DNA from: Acinetobacter higginsii
Lineage (GTDB): Bacteria; Pseudomonadota; Gammaproteobacteria; Pseudomonadales; Moraxellaceae
Direction: 5' to 3'
Length of the DNA stretch: 56,370 nucleotides
NCBI RefSeq assembly: GCF_000369525.1
Contig: NZ_KB850071.1
Coordinates: 551,631-608,000, forward strand
The number at the start of each line of letters is the position of its first letter. Positions within the stretch are counted from its first letter, which is position 1. The position numbers and the translations under genes were made by a program. A model generated the notes under the pieces. It was not told the DNA's origin. It did no database searches and was given only the letters and a program-made list of their open reading frames with translations. Below, piece by piece: positions 37,646 through 46,446 of this stretch.

Positions 37646-39007
37646 TTACGACAAAGCCGTAATCAACTTTTGGTGTAAACCGCCAAAACCACCATTGGAC
37701 ATGATCACCACAGCATCGCCCTCACCTGCTTCATTGACCACACGGGCAATGATGTCATCTAAAGAACGGCTGACTTCAGCCTTGTTTGCTGAAGCTGAGA
37801 TCACAGGTTGTAAATCCCAATCCAAGCCTTCTGGTTGATACCAAATCACTTCATCCGCTAAACGAGCAGAATGTGCCAAACCATCTTTGTGGCTGCCCAT
37901 ACGCATGGTGTTAGAACGCGGTTCAATGATCGCCCACAGCTTACGTTCGCCTAGACGTTTACGTGCGCCGTCAAGTGTGGTTTCAATTGCAGTTGGGTGA
38001 TGGGCAAAGTCATCATAGACTTCGATGCCACGCACCGTGCCTAACAGCTCCATACGGCGTTTAACACCACCGAAGTTAGATAAAGCTTCACAGGCTTGTT
38101 CAAGGCTGACACCAACGTGTTGTGCAGCAGCAATGGTTGCTAAAGCATTGGCAACACTGTGTTGCCCTGTCATGTTCCATTTCACTTCACCAATCACTTT
38201 GCCGTGTTCCAGTACTTTAAAGTGACTGCCATCGGCACTGATCAACTCAGCAGATAACGCGGCTTGGTCATTTGGTTTAAGACTGGTACGAAGCACAGGC
38301 GTCCAGCAGCCCTGCTCTAATACTTCATCAATATTGGTTTCAGTAATTGGCGCAATAATGCGACCTTCACTTGGAATAGTACGCACCAAATGATGGAACT
38401 GTTTTTGAATTGCAGCCAGATCATCAAAAATGTCGGCGTGGTCAAATTCAAGGTTATTTAAAATTGCTGTTTTAGGGTGATAGTGAACAAACTTAGAACG
38501 TTTATCGAAGAAAGCAGAATCATATTCATCTGCTTCTACACAGAAATATTTGCCACCACCTAAACGTGCACTTTCACTAAAACCAAGCGGTACGCCACCG
38601 ATCAAGAAACCCGGGTTTAAGCCTGCTTGATCAAGCACCCAAGCCAGCATAGTGGTGGTGGTGGTTTTACCATGTGTACCTGCGACACCAAGCACATGTT
38701 TGCCTTGGAGCACATGATCGGCCAAGAATTGTGGGCCAGAAATATAAGGCAGACCTTCATTCAGCATGTATTCAATCGCATCAATACCACGTTTCATGGC
38801 ATTGCCGACAATCACAAGATCAGGATGCGGTTGCAAGTGGCTACGGTCATAGCCCTGCATCAATTCAATACCTGCATTTTCAAGTTGAGTCGACATTGGT
38901 GGATAAACATTGGCATCTGAACCTGTGACTTTATGTCCTAAATCTCGTGCGAGTAGAGCCAAAGACCCCATAAATGTGCCACAAATACCCAAAATATGCA
39001 GATGCAT
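37646..39007 (-). CDS. mpl: UDP-MurNAc:L-alanyl-gamma-D-glutamyl-meso-diaminopimelate ligase
   Basis: Recycles the murein tripeptide by joining it to UDP-MurNAc. 453 residues, Mur ligase family. The N-terminal UDP-binding domain is HLHILGICGTFMGSLALLAR with the ICGTFMG loop typical of Mpl (MurC has a different loop). The ATP loop is GVAGTHGKTTTTTMLAW (about 111-127). The central domain has NLEFDHADIFDD, and the C-terminal domain has VYDDFAHHPTAIETTL. The ATG at 39007 (MHLHIL) has AGAAGG 6 nt upstream; the frame extends 21 codons further without support. With anmK it makes two cell-wall recycling enzymes in this window. Confidence 0.95.
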   Translation of the reverse strand: MHLHILGICGTFMGSLALLARDLGHKVTGSDANVYPPMSTQLENAGIELMQGYDRSHLQPHPDLVIVGNAMKRGIDAIEYMLNEGLPYISGPQFLADHVLQGKHVLGVAGTHGKTTTTTMLAWVLDQAGLNPGFLIGGVPLGFSESARLGGGKYFCVEADEYDSAFFDKRSKFVHYHPKTAILNNLEFDHADIFDDLAAIQKQFHHLVRTIPSEGRIIAPITETNIDEVLEQGCWTPVLRTSLKPNDQAALSAELISADGSHFKVLEHGKVIGEVKWNMTGQHSVANALATIAAAQHVGVSLEQACEALSNFGGVKRRMELLGTVRGIEVYDDFAHHPTAIETTLDGARKRLGERKLWAIIEPRSNTMRMGSHKDGLAHSARLADEVIWYQPEGLDWDLQPVISASANKAEVSRSLDDIIARVVNEAGEGDAVVIMSNGGFGGLHQKLITALS

Positions 39008-39229
39008 AACGCGCCTTCTCCACTGCTTTTCATACAGCACTGATATCGTGTGTATGATTGTCGTTATCAATAAAAATCAAACGCAACGATAGCAAGGCTT
39101 GCATGGAAAAGATAGTCAAAATTCGTTGTTGTTGTTTAGTTCTAATTGCACGGATGAATGCTAAAATTTCAGCGTTTTTACAAGCATTTCACCTCTGCTG
39201 TTCAACCTTTATCTGGATAAAAGCACATT

Positions 39230-39583
39230 ATGTTGAGCCCTACTCTTTTAGCGTTATGTTTGTTGATTATTTCCAACTGTTTTATGACTTTGGCGTGGTA
39301 TGGGCATCTGAAAATTCTGCATGATGCGCCCATTTGGCAGGCGATCTTATTTAGCTGGTGTATTGCCTTGCTGGAATACAGCTTTATGATTCCTGCCACC
39401 AAGTTGCTCAACCAGCATGGCTGGAGTCTGGGTGAAATGAAAATTACTCAGGAAGTCGTGACCTTAATGGTGTTTGTGCCCTTTATGATTTTTGTGTTTA
39501 AACAACCCTTCAAACTTGATTACATCTGGGCGATGCTGTGTTTAATGGGTTGTGTCTACTTTGTTTTTAGAAATCAAAGTTAA
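39230..39583 (+). CDS. DMT-superfamily/DUF486 membrane protein
   Basis: 117 residues with four hydrophobic helices (about 3-22, 34-54, 72-90, 96-112). The sequence ILFSWCIALLEYSFMIPATK and the trailing TQEVVTLMVFVPFM match the DUF486 family of small four-helix proteins related to the drug/metabolite transporter fold. Function unknown. The ATG at 39230 has little ribosome site. Confidence 0.8.
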   Translation: MLSPTLLALCLLIISNCFMTLAWYGHLKILHDAPIWQAILFSWCIALLEYSFMIPATKLLNQHGWSLGEMKITQEVVTLMVFVPFMIFVFKQPFKLDYIWAMLCLMGCVYFVFRNQS

Positions 39584-39615
39584 TTTTTCAAGGCGTCAGT
39601 TAACGCGTTCTTTTG

Positions 39616-39644
39616 TTGGGGATGCCTGAAAAAACCGCTATAAT
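39616..39644 (+). promoter_or_regulatory. purEK promoter
   Basis: TTGGGG (39616-39621), 17-bp spacer and a perfect TATAAT (39639-39644), 76 bp ahead of the purE start. Confidence 0.65.
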
Positions 39645-39719
39645 ATCTGCCAATTTATTCCCTTGTGCTTGGCGTAAGTCGAGATACTTGTCTATTTTTA
39701 TCATGTTTTGGAAAAGCCA

Positions 39720-40232
39720 ATGAATGCGGTCGCAACAGATAGCCAACCTTTAGTCGGAATTATCATGGGTTCTCAATCAGATTGGGCAACACTTGAACAT
39801 ACCGCTAACATGCTCAAACAGTTGGGTGTTCCTTTTGAAGCTGAAGTGGTTTCTGCGCATCGTACGCCAGATCGTTTATTTGAATATGCTGAAACAGCTC
39901 GTGAACGTGGTATTCAGGTAATTATTGCAGGTGCCGGTGGTGCTGCACATTTACCAGGTATGTGTGCGGCTAAAACTGATTTACCTGTATTGGGTGTACC
40001 AGTGAAATCATCGATTTTGAATGGCGTTGATTCATTGCTTTCGATTGTACAAATGCCAGCAGGTATCGCAGTCGGTACTTTGGCAATTGGTCAGGCAGGT
40101 GCGACGAATGCTGCAATTCTGGCGGCACAGATTTTAGGTTTAACTCGTCCAGACATCGCTAAAAATGTGACTGACTTCCGTACTGCACAAACAGAAAAAG
40201 TATCGAGTAATAACATTCCTGGTCATGAATGA
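39720..40232 (+). CDS. purE: N5-carboxyaminoimidazole ribonucleotide mutase
   Basis: Purine biosynthesis, class I PurE, converting N5-CAIR to CAIR. 170 residues. It contains [15 protein letters not shown] (about 12-26), [29 protein letters not shown] and [22 protein letters not shown], the standard signature set with the active-site Ser, Asp and His. The ATG at 39720 lies 7 nt after GGA; an in-frame TTG at 39708 is less likely. purK follows after 68 bp, as expected for the N5-CAIR route. Confidence 0.96.
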   Translation: MNAVATDSQPLVGIIMGSQSDWATLEHTANMLKQLGVPFEAEVVSAHRTPDRLFEYAETARERGIQVIIAGAGGAAHLPGMCAAKTDLPVLGVPVKSSILNGVDSLLSIVQMPAGIAVGTLAIGQAGATNAAILAAQILGLTRPDIAKNVTDFRTAQTEKVSSNNIPGHE

Positions 40233-40238
40233 GGATAA

Positions 40239-40255
40239 GCAAAGCAACGCTTTGC
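40239..40255 (+). other. Hairpin between purE and purK
   Basis: GCAAAGC-AAC-GCTTTGC, a perfect 7-bp stem with a 3-nt loop, starts 6 bp after the purE stop. No U-tract. It may tune relative purE/purK levels or be part of a short dispersed repeat. Confidence 0.4.
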
Positions 40256-40300
40256 CCGAATGTAAGGCGAAGACTTTGTCTGAGCAAAAGAGTTATAGAT

Positions 40301-41422
40301 ATGAATAAAACCATCGGTATTTTTGGTGGTGGGCAGCTAGGCCGGATGATGGCACAAGCAGCGTTACCACTGAATATTCAATGCACCTTCTTTGAAGCAG
40401 AAACAGATTGTCCTGCTGCGATTTTGGGTCCAGTTTTTTCGAGCCAAGCGGCGCAGGGATTACAGGATTTTATTGCAAGCGCGGATGTATTTAGCCTTGA
40501 ATTCGAAAATACACCTGTTGCAGATGTGGATGTTTTGACACAAAGCAAAACTTTGCACCCTCCTCGCCTTGCTTTGGCGACTGCACAAAATCGTTTGGCT
40601 GAAAAACGTTTGTTTGATGAGTTGAGCATTCCAGTTGCACCGTATCGCGCTGTGGATAGTTTAGAAAGCTTAAAACAAGCGGTATCGGATCTTGGATTAC
40701 CCATCGTATTGAAAACCGTAACGGGTGGTTATGATGGTAAAGGTCAATTCGTTTTACGCACTGAAGATCAAATTGAGACAGCTTGGGCTGAATTAGGTCC
40801 TGCAAAAAGTTTGGTGGCAGAAAGTTTTGTCAAATTCAGTCGCGAAGTATCGATTATTGCGGTACGTGGACAAAATGGTGATGTGAAAACTTGGGCTTTG
40901 GCTGAGAATCATCATCATAATGGTATCTTGTCACACTCAATCGTACCTGCACCAAATAGTGCTGATCTACAGCCTGTTGCGCAAGACTATATTACCCGTT
41001 TGTTGAAGCACTTAGATTATGTGGGTGTTCTCACACTTGAACTATTTGTCACAGAACAAGGTTTATGTGCCAATGAAATGGCGTGTCGTGTGCATAACTC
41101 AGGTCATTGGTCGATTGAAGGTGCGATTTGCTCGCAATTTGAAAACCATATCCGTGCCGTTGCAGGCTTACCATTAGGTGCAACTGAAGTGATTCGCCCA
41201 AGTGTGATGATCAATATTATTGGTCAGCATCCCAAGTCAGAAGATGTTTTGGCACTGAATGGCGCACATTTACACCTCTATAATAAGTCTGAGCGTACTG
41301 GCCGTAAGTTGGGACATATTACTTTAATGCCAAATCATTCAGATGATTTAACCGATTTATGCCGCCAATTGGCGAAAATATTACCTGTTCCATTGGCATT
41401 AACCGATGATATGAGCATCTAA
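40301..41422 (+). CDS. purK: N5-carboxyaminoimidazole ribonucleotide synthase
   Basis: ATP-dependent conversion of AIR and bicarbonate to N5-CAIR, the step before PurE. 373 residues, ATP-grasp fold: N-terminal KTIGIFGGGQLGRMMAQAA, TVTGGYDGKGQFVL (about 147-160), EMACRVHNSGHWSIEGA with the metal-binding glutamate and Asn, and the C-terminal GHITLM. The start at 40301 (MNKTIGIF) is chosen by family alignment; AGAG lies 8 nt upstream. A terminator and an oriC-like region follow. Confidence 0.95.
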   Translation: MNKTIGIFGGGQLGRMMAQAALPLNIQCTFFEAETDCPAAILGPVFSSQAAQGLQDFIASADVFSLEFENTPVADVDVLTQSKTLHPPRLALATAQNRLAEKRLFDELSIPVAPYRAVDSLESLKQAVSDLGLPIVLKTVTGGYDGKGQFVLRTEDQIETAWAELGPAKSLVAESFVKFSREVSIIAVRGQNGDVKTWALAENHHHNGILSHSIVPAPNSADLQPVAQDYITRLLKHLDYVGVLTLELFVTEQGLCANEMACRVHNSGHWSIEGAICSQFENHIRAVAGLPLGATEVIRPSVMINIIGQHPKSEDVLALNGAHLHLYNKSERTGRKLGHITLMPNHSDDLTDLCRQLAKILPVPLALTDDMSI

Positions 41423-41424
41423 AC

Positions 41425-42003
41425 TTATCCACAATGCCTAAAAAAGCGATCTTTGGATCGCTTTTTTAATTCTAGAATACTTTTAAATTTAAAAAATAAA
41501 CATTAGGGTGTTGTGGATAAATTATTTCAGGTATTTTGAATTTAAAATTGCGTTGTTTATTTGAATTTAAATAAAAGTGGATAAGTCGTTTTGCGTTTTT
41601 AAATTCAAAATAGACATCCCGTTTTAAATTTAAAAATAAGGTGATAATAGGTTTTTAAATTTAAATGATAAGATGTGGATATCTATTGCTTCTATAATAA
41701 TATAAGAAATAAAAGCTTATTGTTTTCTTGGCGTTCTGTTTGAATCACGTACCGTTTAACTCGAAGAAATGAATTTAAAGGTGGATAAGTTTTTTAAATT
41801 TAAAAGATCGAGTTATCCAGTATTGTATTTTTGAATTTAAATTGGGCTTGTTGATAACTTTTAAATTTAAAATAAAGCCTGAATTATGAATTTAAAAGCA
41901 GTGTTTTAAATTTAAAAAACTGAGAAATGAATTCAAAGTTACGTTTCCAAACTATACATCTTCATATAGCGTGTTAAGGTGGAGAGGAAATTTAAATTCA
42001 AAA
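41425..42003. other. oriC-like cluster of DnaA boxes and AT-rich repeats between purK and mltB
   Basis: About 580 bp. DnaA boxes: perfect at 41425-41433 (+) and 41512-41520 (-); one mismatch at 41576-41584 (-), 41674-41682 (-), 41780-41788 (-) and 41849-41857 (-); two mismatches at 41813-41821. A further perfect box is in mltB at 42335-42343. AT element: the 14-mer TTTTAAATTTAAAA is perfect at 41481, 41622, 41792, 41859 and 41904, with nine variants between, 14 copies in all. TTTTAAATTCAAAA at 41597 equals a copy beside dnaA at 19388. The 16-mer at 41988-42003 equals two oriC copies. No gene is encoded here. Confidence 0.75.
41440..41467 (+). terminator. Terminator of purEK
   Basis: Stem AAAAAAGCGATC / GATCGCTTTTTT with a 4-nt loop. 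It lies inside the oriC-like region, just after its first DnaA box. Confidence 0.9.
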
Positions 42004-42017
42004 GTTTTGGTTCAGTC

Positions 42018-43316
42018 ATGAAACGTCATTTTTCTTTTTTTCTAGGCACTGCCTTATTTACTTTTTTCAATCAGGCGCATGCCGAGCTTGTGATTAACGG
42101 TGCAACAGTTTCGACACCCGCCACAACAGCGACTGTTGCCAGCAGTAATTATACGCCAAATTCTAATTTTCAGGGCTGTATTGCCAATTTGCGTTCGCAG
42201 GCAATCGCATCGGGTGTATCAGGCGCAACATATGATCGCTATACACAAAATTTGACGCCAGACTACTCTGTCATTGATAAATTAAATTATCAGCCTGAAT
42301 TTTCGACCCCAATCTGGGATTATTTATCTGGCCTTGTGGATAACGAACGAGTACAAGCAGGACAGCAAAAACTTACTCAACATCGTGCTGTCTTGAACCG
42401 AGTTGAGCAGGCCTATGGTGTACCTGCTGAAACAGTCGTAGCTGTATGGGGTGTCGAAAGTAACTATGGTGATATTTCGGGTAAATATCCTTTATTACAG
42501 GCATTGGGTACTTTGAGTTGTGAAGGTCGTCGTCAAAGTTATTTCCGTGGTGAGTTTTTTGCCACTATGCGTATTTTACAACGTGGTGATTTAACCCAAG
42601 ACCAACTTTATGGTTCATGGGCAGGGGCTTTTGGTCATACTCAGTTTATGCCATCAACCTATGAACGCCTAGCAGTTGATTTTGATGGTGATGGTCGCCG
42701 TGATTTGGTTTCAAGTACCACCGATGCCTTGGCTTCGACGGCTAATTTCTTAAAACGAGCAGGGTGGCAAACTGGTATGCCATGGGGCTTTGAGGTTAAA
42801 ATCCCACAAGGCATGTCGATCTCGGGTGAAAGCCGTCGTAATAAGAAAGCATTGAACAGCTGGATTGCGCAAGGGGTCACCCGTGCGGATGGCACCGCGT
42901 TAATTCAAGGTAATTTATCGGGCAGTACGCCAGCGGGACTGATTTCACCGGCGGGTGCCAATGGTCCATTATTCCTGGTATTTAAAAACTTCGATGCCAT
43001 TTATAGTTATAACGCGGCTGAAAGCTATGGTTTAGCCATTGCACATTTATCCGATCGTTTACGTGGTGGTACGCCATTTTTAACCGCTTGGCCAACCGAT
43101 GATGCAGGGACATCGCGTGCAGAACGTCGTGAAATTCAACAGTTTTTAGTGCAGCGTGGTTATGATATTGGTGCAGTCGATGGATTGATTGGCGATAAAA
43201 GCCGTCAGGCCATTCGCCAAGAACAGAGCCGTCTTGGTTTAAACCAGACTGGACGTGCAGGGCAGCAGATTTTACGTGCGTTCCGTCAGGAACAGGCCAA
43301 GCAAATGATGAAATAA
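42018..43316 (+). CDS. mltB: Lytic murein transglycosylase B family
   Basis: Cuts the glycan strand of peptidoglycan to form 1,6-anhydro-MurNAc ends, the substrate route to AnmK. 432 residues: signal peptide MKRHFSFFLGTALFTFFNQA; MltB/SLT_2 catalytic domain (about 50-345) with catalytic Glu147 in VWGVESNYGD and AGAFGHTQFMPSTY; C-terminal PG_binding_1 domain (about 365-425) with LVQRGYDIGAVDGLIGDKSR. There is no lipobox, so it is probably soluble. The frame opens at a GTG at 41979; ATG 42018 gives a proper signal peptide but a weak ribosome site. AAGGTGGAGAGGA at 41976-41988 is strong but is not followed by a start codon at normal distance. Confidence 0.9.
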   Translation: MKRHFSFFLGTALFTFFNQAHAELVINGATVSTPATTATVASSNYTPNSNFQGCIANLRSQAIASGVSGATYDRYTQNLTPDYSVIDKLNYQPEFSTPIWDYLSGLVDNERVQAGQQKLTQHRAVLNRVEQAYGVPAETVVAVWGVESNYGDISGKYPLLQALGTLSCEGRRQSYFRGEFFATMRILQRGDLTQDQLYGSWAGAFGHTQFMPSTYERLAVDFDGDGRRDLVSSTTDALASTANFLKRAGWQTGMPWGFEVKIPQGMSISGESRRNKKALNSWIAQGVTRADGTALIQGNLSGSTPAGLISPAGANGPLFLVFKNFDAIYSYNAAESYGLAIAHLSDRLRGGTPFLTAWPTDDAGTSRAERREIQQFLVQRGYDIGAVDGLIGDKSRQAIRQEQSRLGLNQTGRAGQQILRAFRQEQAKQMMK

Positions 43317-43332
43317 ATTTGAACTCGATAAT

Positions 43333-43366
43333 TAAAAAAGGTCTGCCCATGGGCAGACCTTTTTTA
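43333..43366. terminator. Bidirectional terminator after mltB
   Basis: A near-perfect palindrome, TAAAAAAGGTCTGCCC and its complement, with A/T tracts on both sides, lies between convergent genes. Confidence 0.92.
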
Positions 43367-43367
43367 A

Positions 43368-43739
43368 TTAAGGGGCAGCATCTAATTTAACGGCTTCTAA
43401 AATATCAAAAATTACCGCTGTGACATCTTGGCTTAAATCACGATCATTAAAGATTTCATAAGCGGTGATAGTGACATCGGTATCACTTGGTAATTGTTTT
43501 TGTTCTTCTTCAATCAAGTGCTCGATAGGCAATAGCGTTTGTTTGATTTCAAGATGCAACACTTCATCATAAGCAAGATTTTCATCTTCAAGCTCTAACT
43601 CTTGCTCATTGAAATAAGGAATTAAGATGGCATGGAGATAAGGGCTAATATCTTGAATATTCAAGAGTTCGATATCACGAGTCTGTTCAATCGTACTGAT
43701 GTGGTCGTTCACTTCAATTAAGATATGATAATAACTCAT
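43368..43739 (-). CDS. Small acidic protein, function unknown
   Basis: 123 residues, starting MSYYHILIEVNDHISTIEQT and ending DILEAVKLDAAP. Strongly acidic (runs such as ELELEDENLAYDE and EEEQK), no membrane segment and no signal peptide, so cytoplasmic. Predicted alternating strands and helices. I do not recognise the family. The ATG at 43739 has GGAGA 5-6 nt upstream, so expression is credible; an in-frame ATG 12 nt earlier is not. Its 3' end touches the shared terminator. No clear link to its neighbours. Confidence 0.75.
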   Translation of the reverse strand: MSYYHILIEVNDHISTIEQTRDIELLNIQDISPYLHAILIPYFNEQELELEDENLAYDEVLHLEIKQTLLPIEHLIEEEQKQLPSDTDVTITAYEIFNDRDLSQDVTAVIFDILEAVKLDAAP

Positions 43740-43860
43740 GCTGATCTCCATTAAGGCTAAGATGATGTTTTATCATCACAATAACATGAATAAATCAAAA
43801 CAATCGACCCATTCTTGTTATTGCTTAGCAGATCATCTTATATCGACCTATTATGTTCGA

Positions 43861-44769
43861 TTAATCCGCTAAACCTAATAGCTTTAGATCAGTCTCAGTC
43901 AGTTGAAAATCTTTTGCATCCTGATCTTTAATCCGTGGATACATCAAAGATCTTGGATCACCGGTATGTTTTAGACCCAAAGCATGACCAAATTCGTGTG
44001 CTAAGGTTAAACGTAAGTCATCAGTTGATGAAAATTCATAAATAAAAATCTGCTTTCCATCAAATTGACCTTTGTGTAGCACTTCAGGCTTAAACGTCTC
44101 ATTAAACTCATTTACAGAAGCACTTAACTGTTGATGGACTTGTTTCGATTTTTCAGCCTTTTCCTGAGTTTGCTGAACTTTATGGTTGTATTCAGTAATC
44201 TTTGCCTGCAATTTCTGGGCTTGTTGCTGCAACTGTTGTTGCTGTTTTTGCAGTGCAGCGAACAATGCTTTATTGTTGCTGTCTGCCTTATATTGCGCTA
44301 AGCCTTGTTGATATTGTTGGGCCTGATTTTCGTAGGCTTTCTTTTGTAGTTCAAGTTGAGCATTGCTTTCTGCTAAATCAGCATTGGTTCTCTGCAATTT
44401 CTCATTTCTATTCAACCAATTCTGTTGTTCTTGCTCAAGTTGACTCAAACTTTCAGCACGTTTCATGCTACGAATTTGACGTTGGTCAAAAACCAGATTA
44501 ATCACAAAATCTGCGTCAGGATCATACACAAAATATTTTTGACCCGTGTTCTTTTCCCAAATTGCAGCAGCCTGTTGGCTTAATTCGATCATTTGTTGTT
44601 GATCGATGTTCAAACGCGGGTCAAGTTCAGCAATACGATAACGTAAAGGTTGTTCTGTGTTATAGCGAACTTGCGACTGTGCTGGAGCAGTCGAGCTAAT
44701 TTTAGCAAAAGTCGAGACTGGGGCTAGCAAGGTAAAACATGCAGCCATAAGGAGAGATAAAAGACGCAT
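43861..44769 (-). CDS. Matrixin-type zinc metalloprotease with coiled-coil insert, copy 1
   Basis: 302-residue secreted or periplasmic protein. Signal peptide MRLLSLLMAACFTLLAPVSTFA. Segment 40-105 (RYRIAELDPRLNIDQQQM... YDPDADFVINLVFDQRQ) looks like the first half of a matrixin catalytic domain. Residues about 105-225 are Q/E/K/A-rich with heptad character, a coiled coil. The second half has LTLAHEFGHALGLKH (zinc site HExxHxxGxxH at 258-268) and the Met-turn SLMYP at 274-278. Same layout as the two genes to its right. Substrate unknown. No Shine-Dalgarno before the ATG; a good promoter lies at 44799-44826. Confidence 0.85.
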   Translation of the reverse strand: MRLLSLLMAACFTLLAPVSTFAKISSTAPAQSQVRYNTEQPLRYRIAELDPRLNIDQQQMIELSQQAAAIWEKNTGQKYFVYDPDADFVINLVFDQRQIRSMKRAESLSQLEQEQQNWLNRNEKLQRTNADLAESNAQLELQKKAYENQAQQYQQGLAQYKADSNNKALFAALQKQQQQLQQQAQKLQAKITEYNHKVQQTQEKAEKSKQVHQQLSASVNEFNETFKPEVLHKGQFDGKQIFIYEFSSTDDLRLTLAHEFGHALGLKHTGDPRSLMYPRIKDQDAKDFQLTETDLKLLGLAD

Positions 44770-44798
44770 AATAGGAGATAAAGCTTGAAAGAGGTCAC

Positions 44799-44826
44799 AT
44801 TTTATTCAAAAAAAATCAGTAGTCAA
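44799..44826 (-). promoter_or_regulatory. Candidate promoter for protease copy 1; rest of the 44770-45153 gap
   Basis: Minus strand TTGACT (44826-44821), 16-bp spacer, TAAAAT (44804-44799), 30 bp before the start codon. The remainder of this 380-bp gap is very AT-rich and no gene or terminator was recognised. Confidence 0.55.
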
Positions 44827-45153
44827 ATTGATAGAAGATCGTTCAATTTATGAGTTTTAACGATATTTCTGGAAAATGAATAAAAATACATTTGTAGACA
44901 TATTGGTAAAAATCGTGCAAAAAAAACAGGATTTGTTTATTAAATGATCTAAAACCAATGCGAGAACAACTGTTTATTTTTTATTTTTAATGCATTAAAT
45001 CTTTAATCGATGATCAAAGTAAGCTGCAAAAATATTTTTTACATCTTAAAAAAATACATTCTATTTCACATAAAATATTTATTTATTTGTACAAAAACTA
45101 TACTTAAAGTCTAGTCAATGTTAATTCTTGTAAAGAAAAACCTGCTGTTGCTA

Positions 45154-46065
45154 TCAATAAATGGCTTTTACCAAATCCTTATCAGAATCAGTGAGTGCAA
45201 ATTGCTGAAAGTTTTGTTTTTGAATCACTGGGTACATCAGTGAGCGTGGATCATTGGTATGCTCTAGACCGAGTGCATGACCAAATTCATGTGCTAAGGT
45301 CAAACGCAGATCATTGGTAGAAGAAAATTCATAGATCAGAATTTGTTTACCGTTGAAGTGTCCTTTATGGAACAAATGTGGTTGAAAGACCTGATTAAAT
45401 TGGCTTGCCGAGGCAACCAGTTGTTGATTGGTTTGATTTAGATTTTGAATGCGTTGATTGAGCTGCTGTGTACGTTGATTATGTTCTTGAACTTCACGTT
45501 GCAACACTAAAGACTGTTGTTCTAAAGCCTTCTGCCTTTGTGAAAATTGTTGAGCTAAATCTTTAGAAGTAGAACGGGTTTGGTTGAAACGCAAAACCTC
45601 AGTATTGTATTGCTGGAATTGGAGATTGAGTTGTGCCTGTTTGCTGGCGATTAAAGCAGTCGTTCTTTGAATTTCCTCTTTGACTTGCTGTAATTGTAGA
45701 TTTTGATTTTCCCACTGTTGTTGTTGTTGCTTCAGTTGATCTAGGCCTTGTAAACGATCTGTGCTACGTTGTTGACGTTCATCAAAGATTAAATTAATGC
45801 TGAATTCAGCTTGAGGATCATAAATAAAGTTTTGTTGTCCTGTTTCTTGTTCCCAAAGCTTGGCTGCTTGCTGGGTGAGTTCGAGGACTTGTTGTTGACT
45901 TAAATTAAAGCGTGGATCAATGTCGGCAATACGATAATGCACTATTTTTTTTGTGGCTTGGTGCTGATGTCCATCCGTATGATTGATATTTGCTTGAGCG
46001 CTGCTGAACTGAGGTAGGCTCACACTCAAACAAGCAATAAAGAATGCTAGATAATGAACTCGCAT
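45154..46065 (-). CDS. Matrixin-type zinc metalloprotease with coiled-coil insert, copy 2
   Basis: 303 residues. Signal peptide MRVHYLAFFIACLSVSLPQFSSA, a short His-rich stretch (NHTDGHQHQ), then HYRIADIDPRFNLSQQQVLE and YDPQAEFSINLIFDERQ. The coiled coil (about 105-228) is very rich in glutamine and asparagine (QLKQQQQQWENQNLQLQQ). Then LTLAHEFGHALGLEHTNDPR with the HExxHxxGxxH site and SLMYP. The ATG at 46065 follows GGGGGGA. The 46066-46446 gap upstream is AT-rich with no gene seen. Paralogue of copies 1 and 3, with the insert less conserved than the two catalytic halves. Confidence 0.85.
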   Translation of the reverse strand: MRVHYLAFFIACLSVSLPQFSSAQANINHTDGHQHQATKKIVHYRIADIDPRFNLSQQQVLELTQQAAKLWEQETGQQNFIYDPQAEFSINLIFDERQQRSTDRLQGLDQLKQQQQQWENQNLQLQQVKEEIQRTTALIASKQAQLNLQFQQYNTEVLRFNQTRSTSKDLAQQFSQRQKALEQQSLVLQREVQEHNQRTQQLNQRIQNLNQTNQQLVASASQFNQVFQPHLFHKGHFNGKQILIYEFSSTNDLRLTLAHEFGHALGLEHTNDPRSLMYPVIQKQNFQQFALTDSDKDLVKAIY

Positions 46066-46446
46066 GCTGAAATCCCCCCAAATAAAACTTATTTTTCATC
46101 ATTATTTTGTGGGCGTCAAAATGCTATGTATTTAATAAATAAAACTAAAAAATGTGATTTTGTTCTAATAAATAAAAAATTGAATCGAGTGATTTGCACA
46201 ATAAAAAAATGAAGAACATGTGTGTTTTTTGATCGTAAGTTAAAAAATATCAACGGATTAAATTGATAATGGCAAAAAATCCTTGAGCAGAGAGCGAAAA
46301 AATGGCCAATTGTTAACTTTTGTAAAATTTATCCAAAGTTGAAAAGTTTTTTACTTTATAGTTAAAAATTGCTGGATTGTGACATTTATAGTCCATTCAA
46401 TTTGAGTCGTTTTTTCGAGAGATCAGACCATAACAATGTGTTGGGA

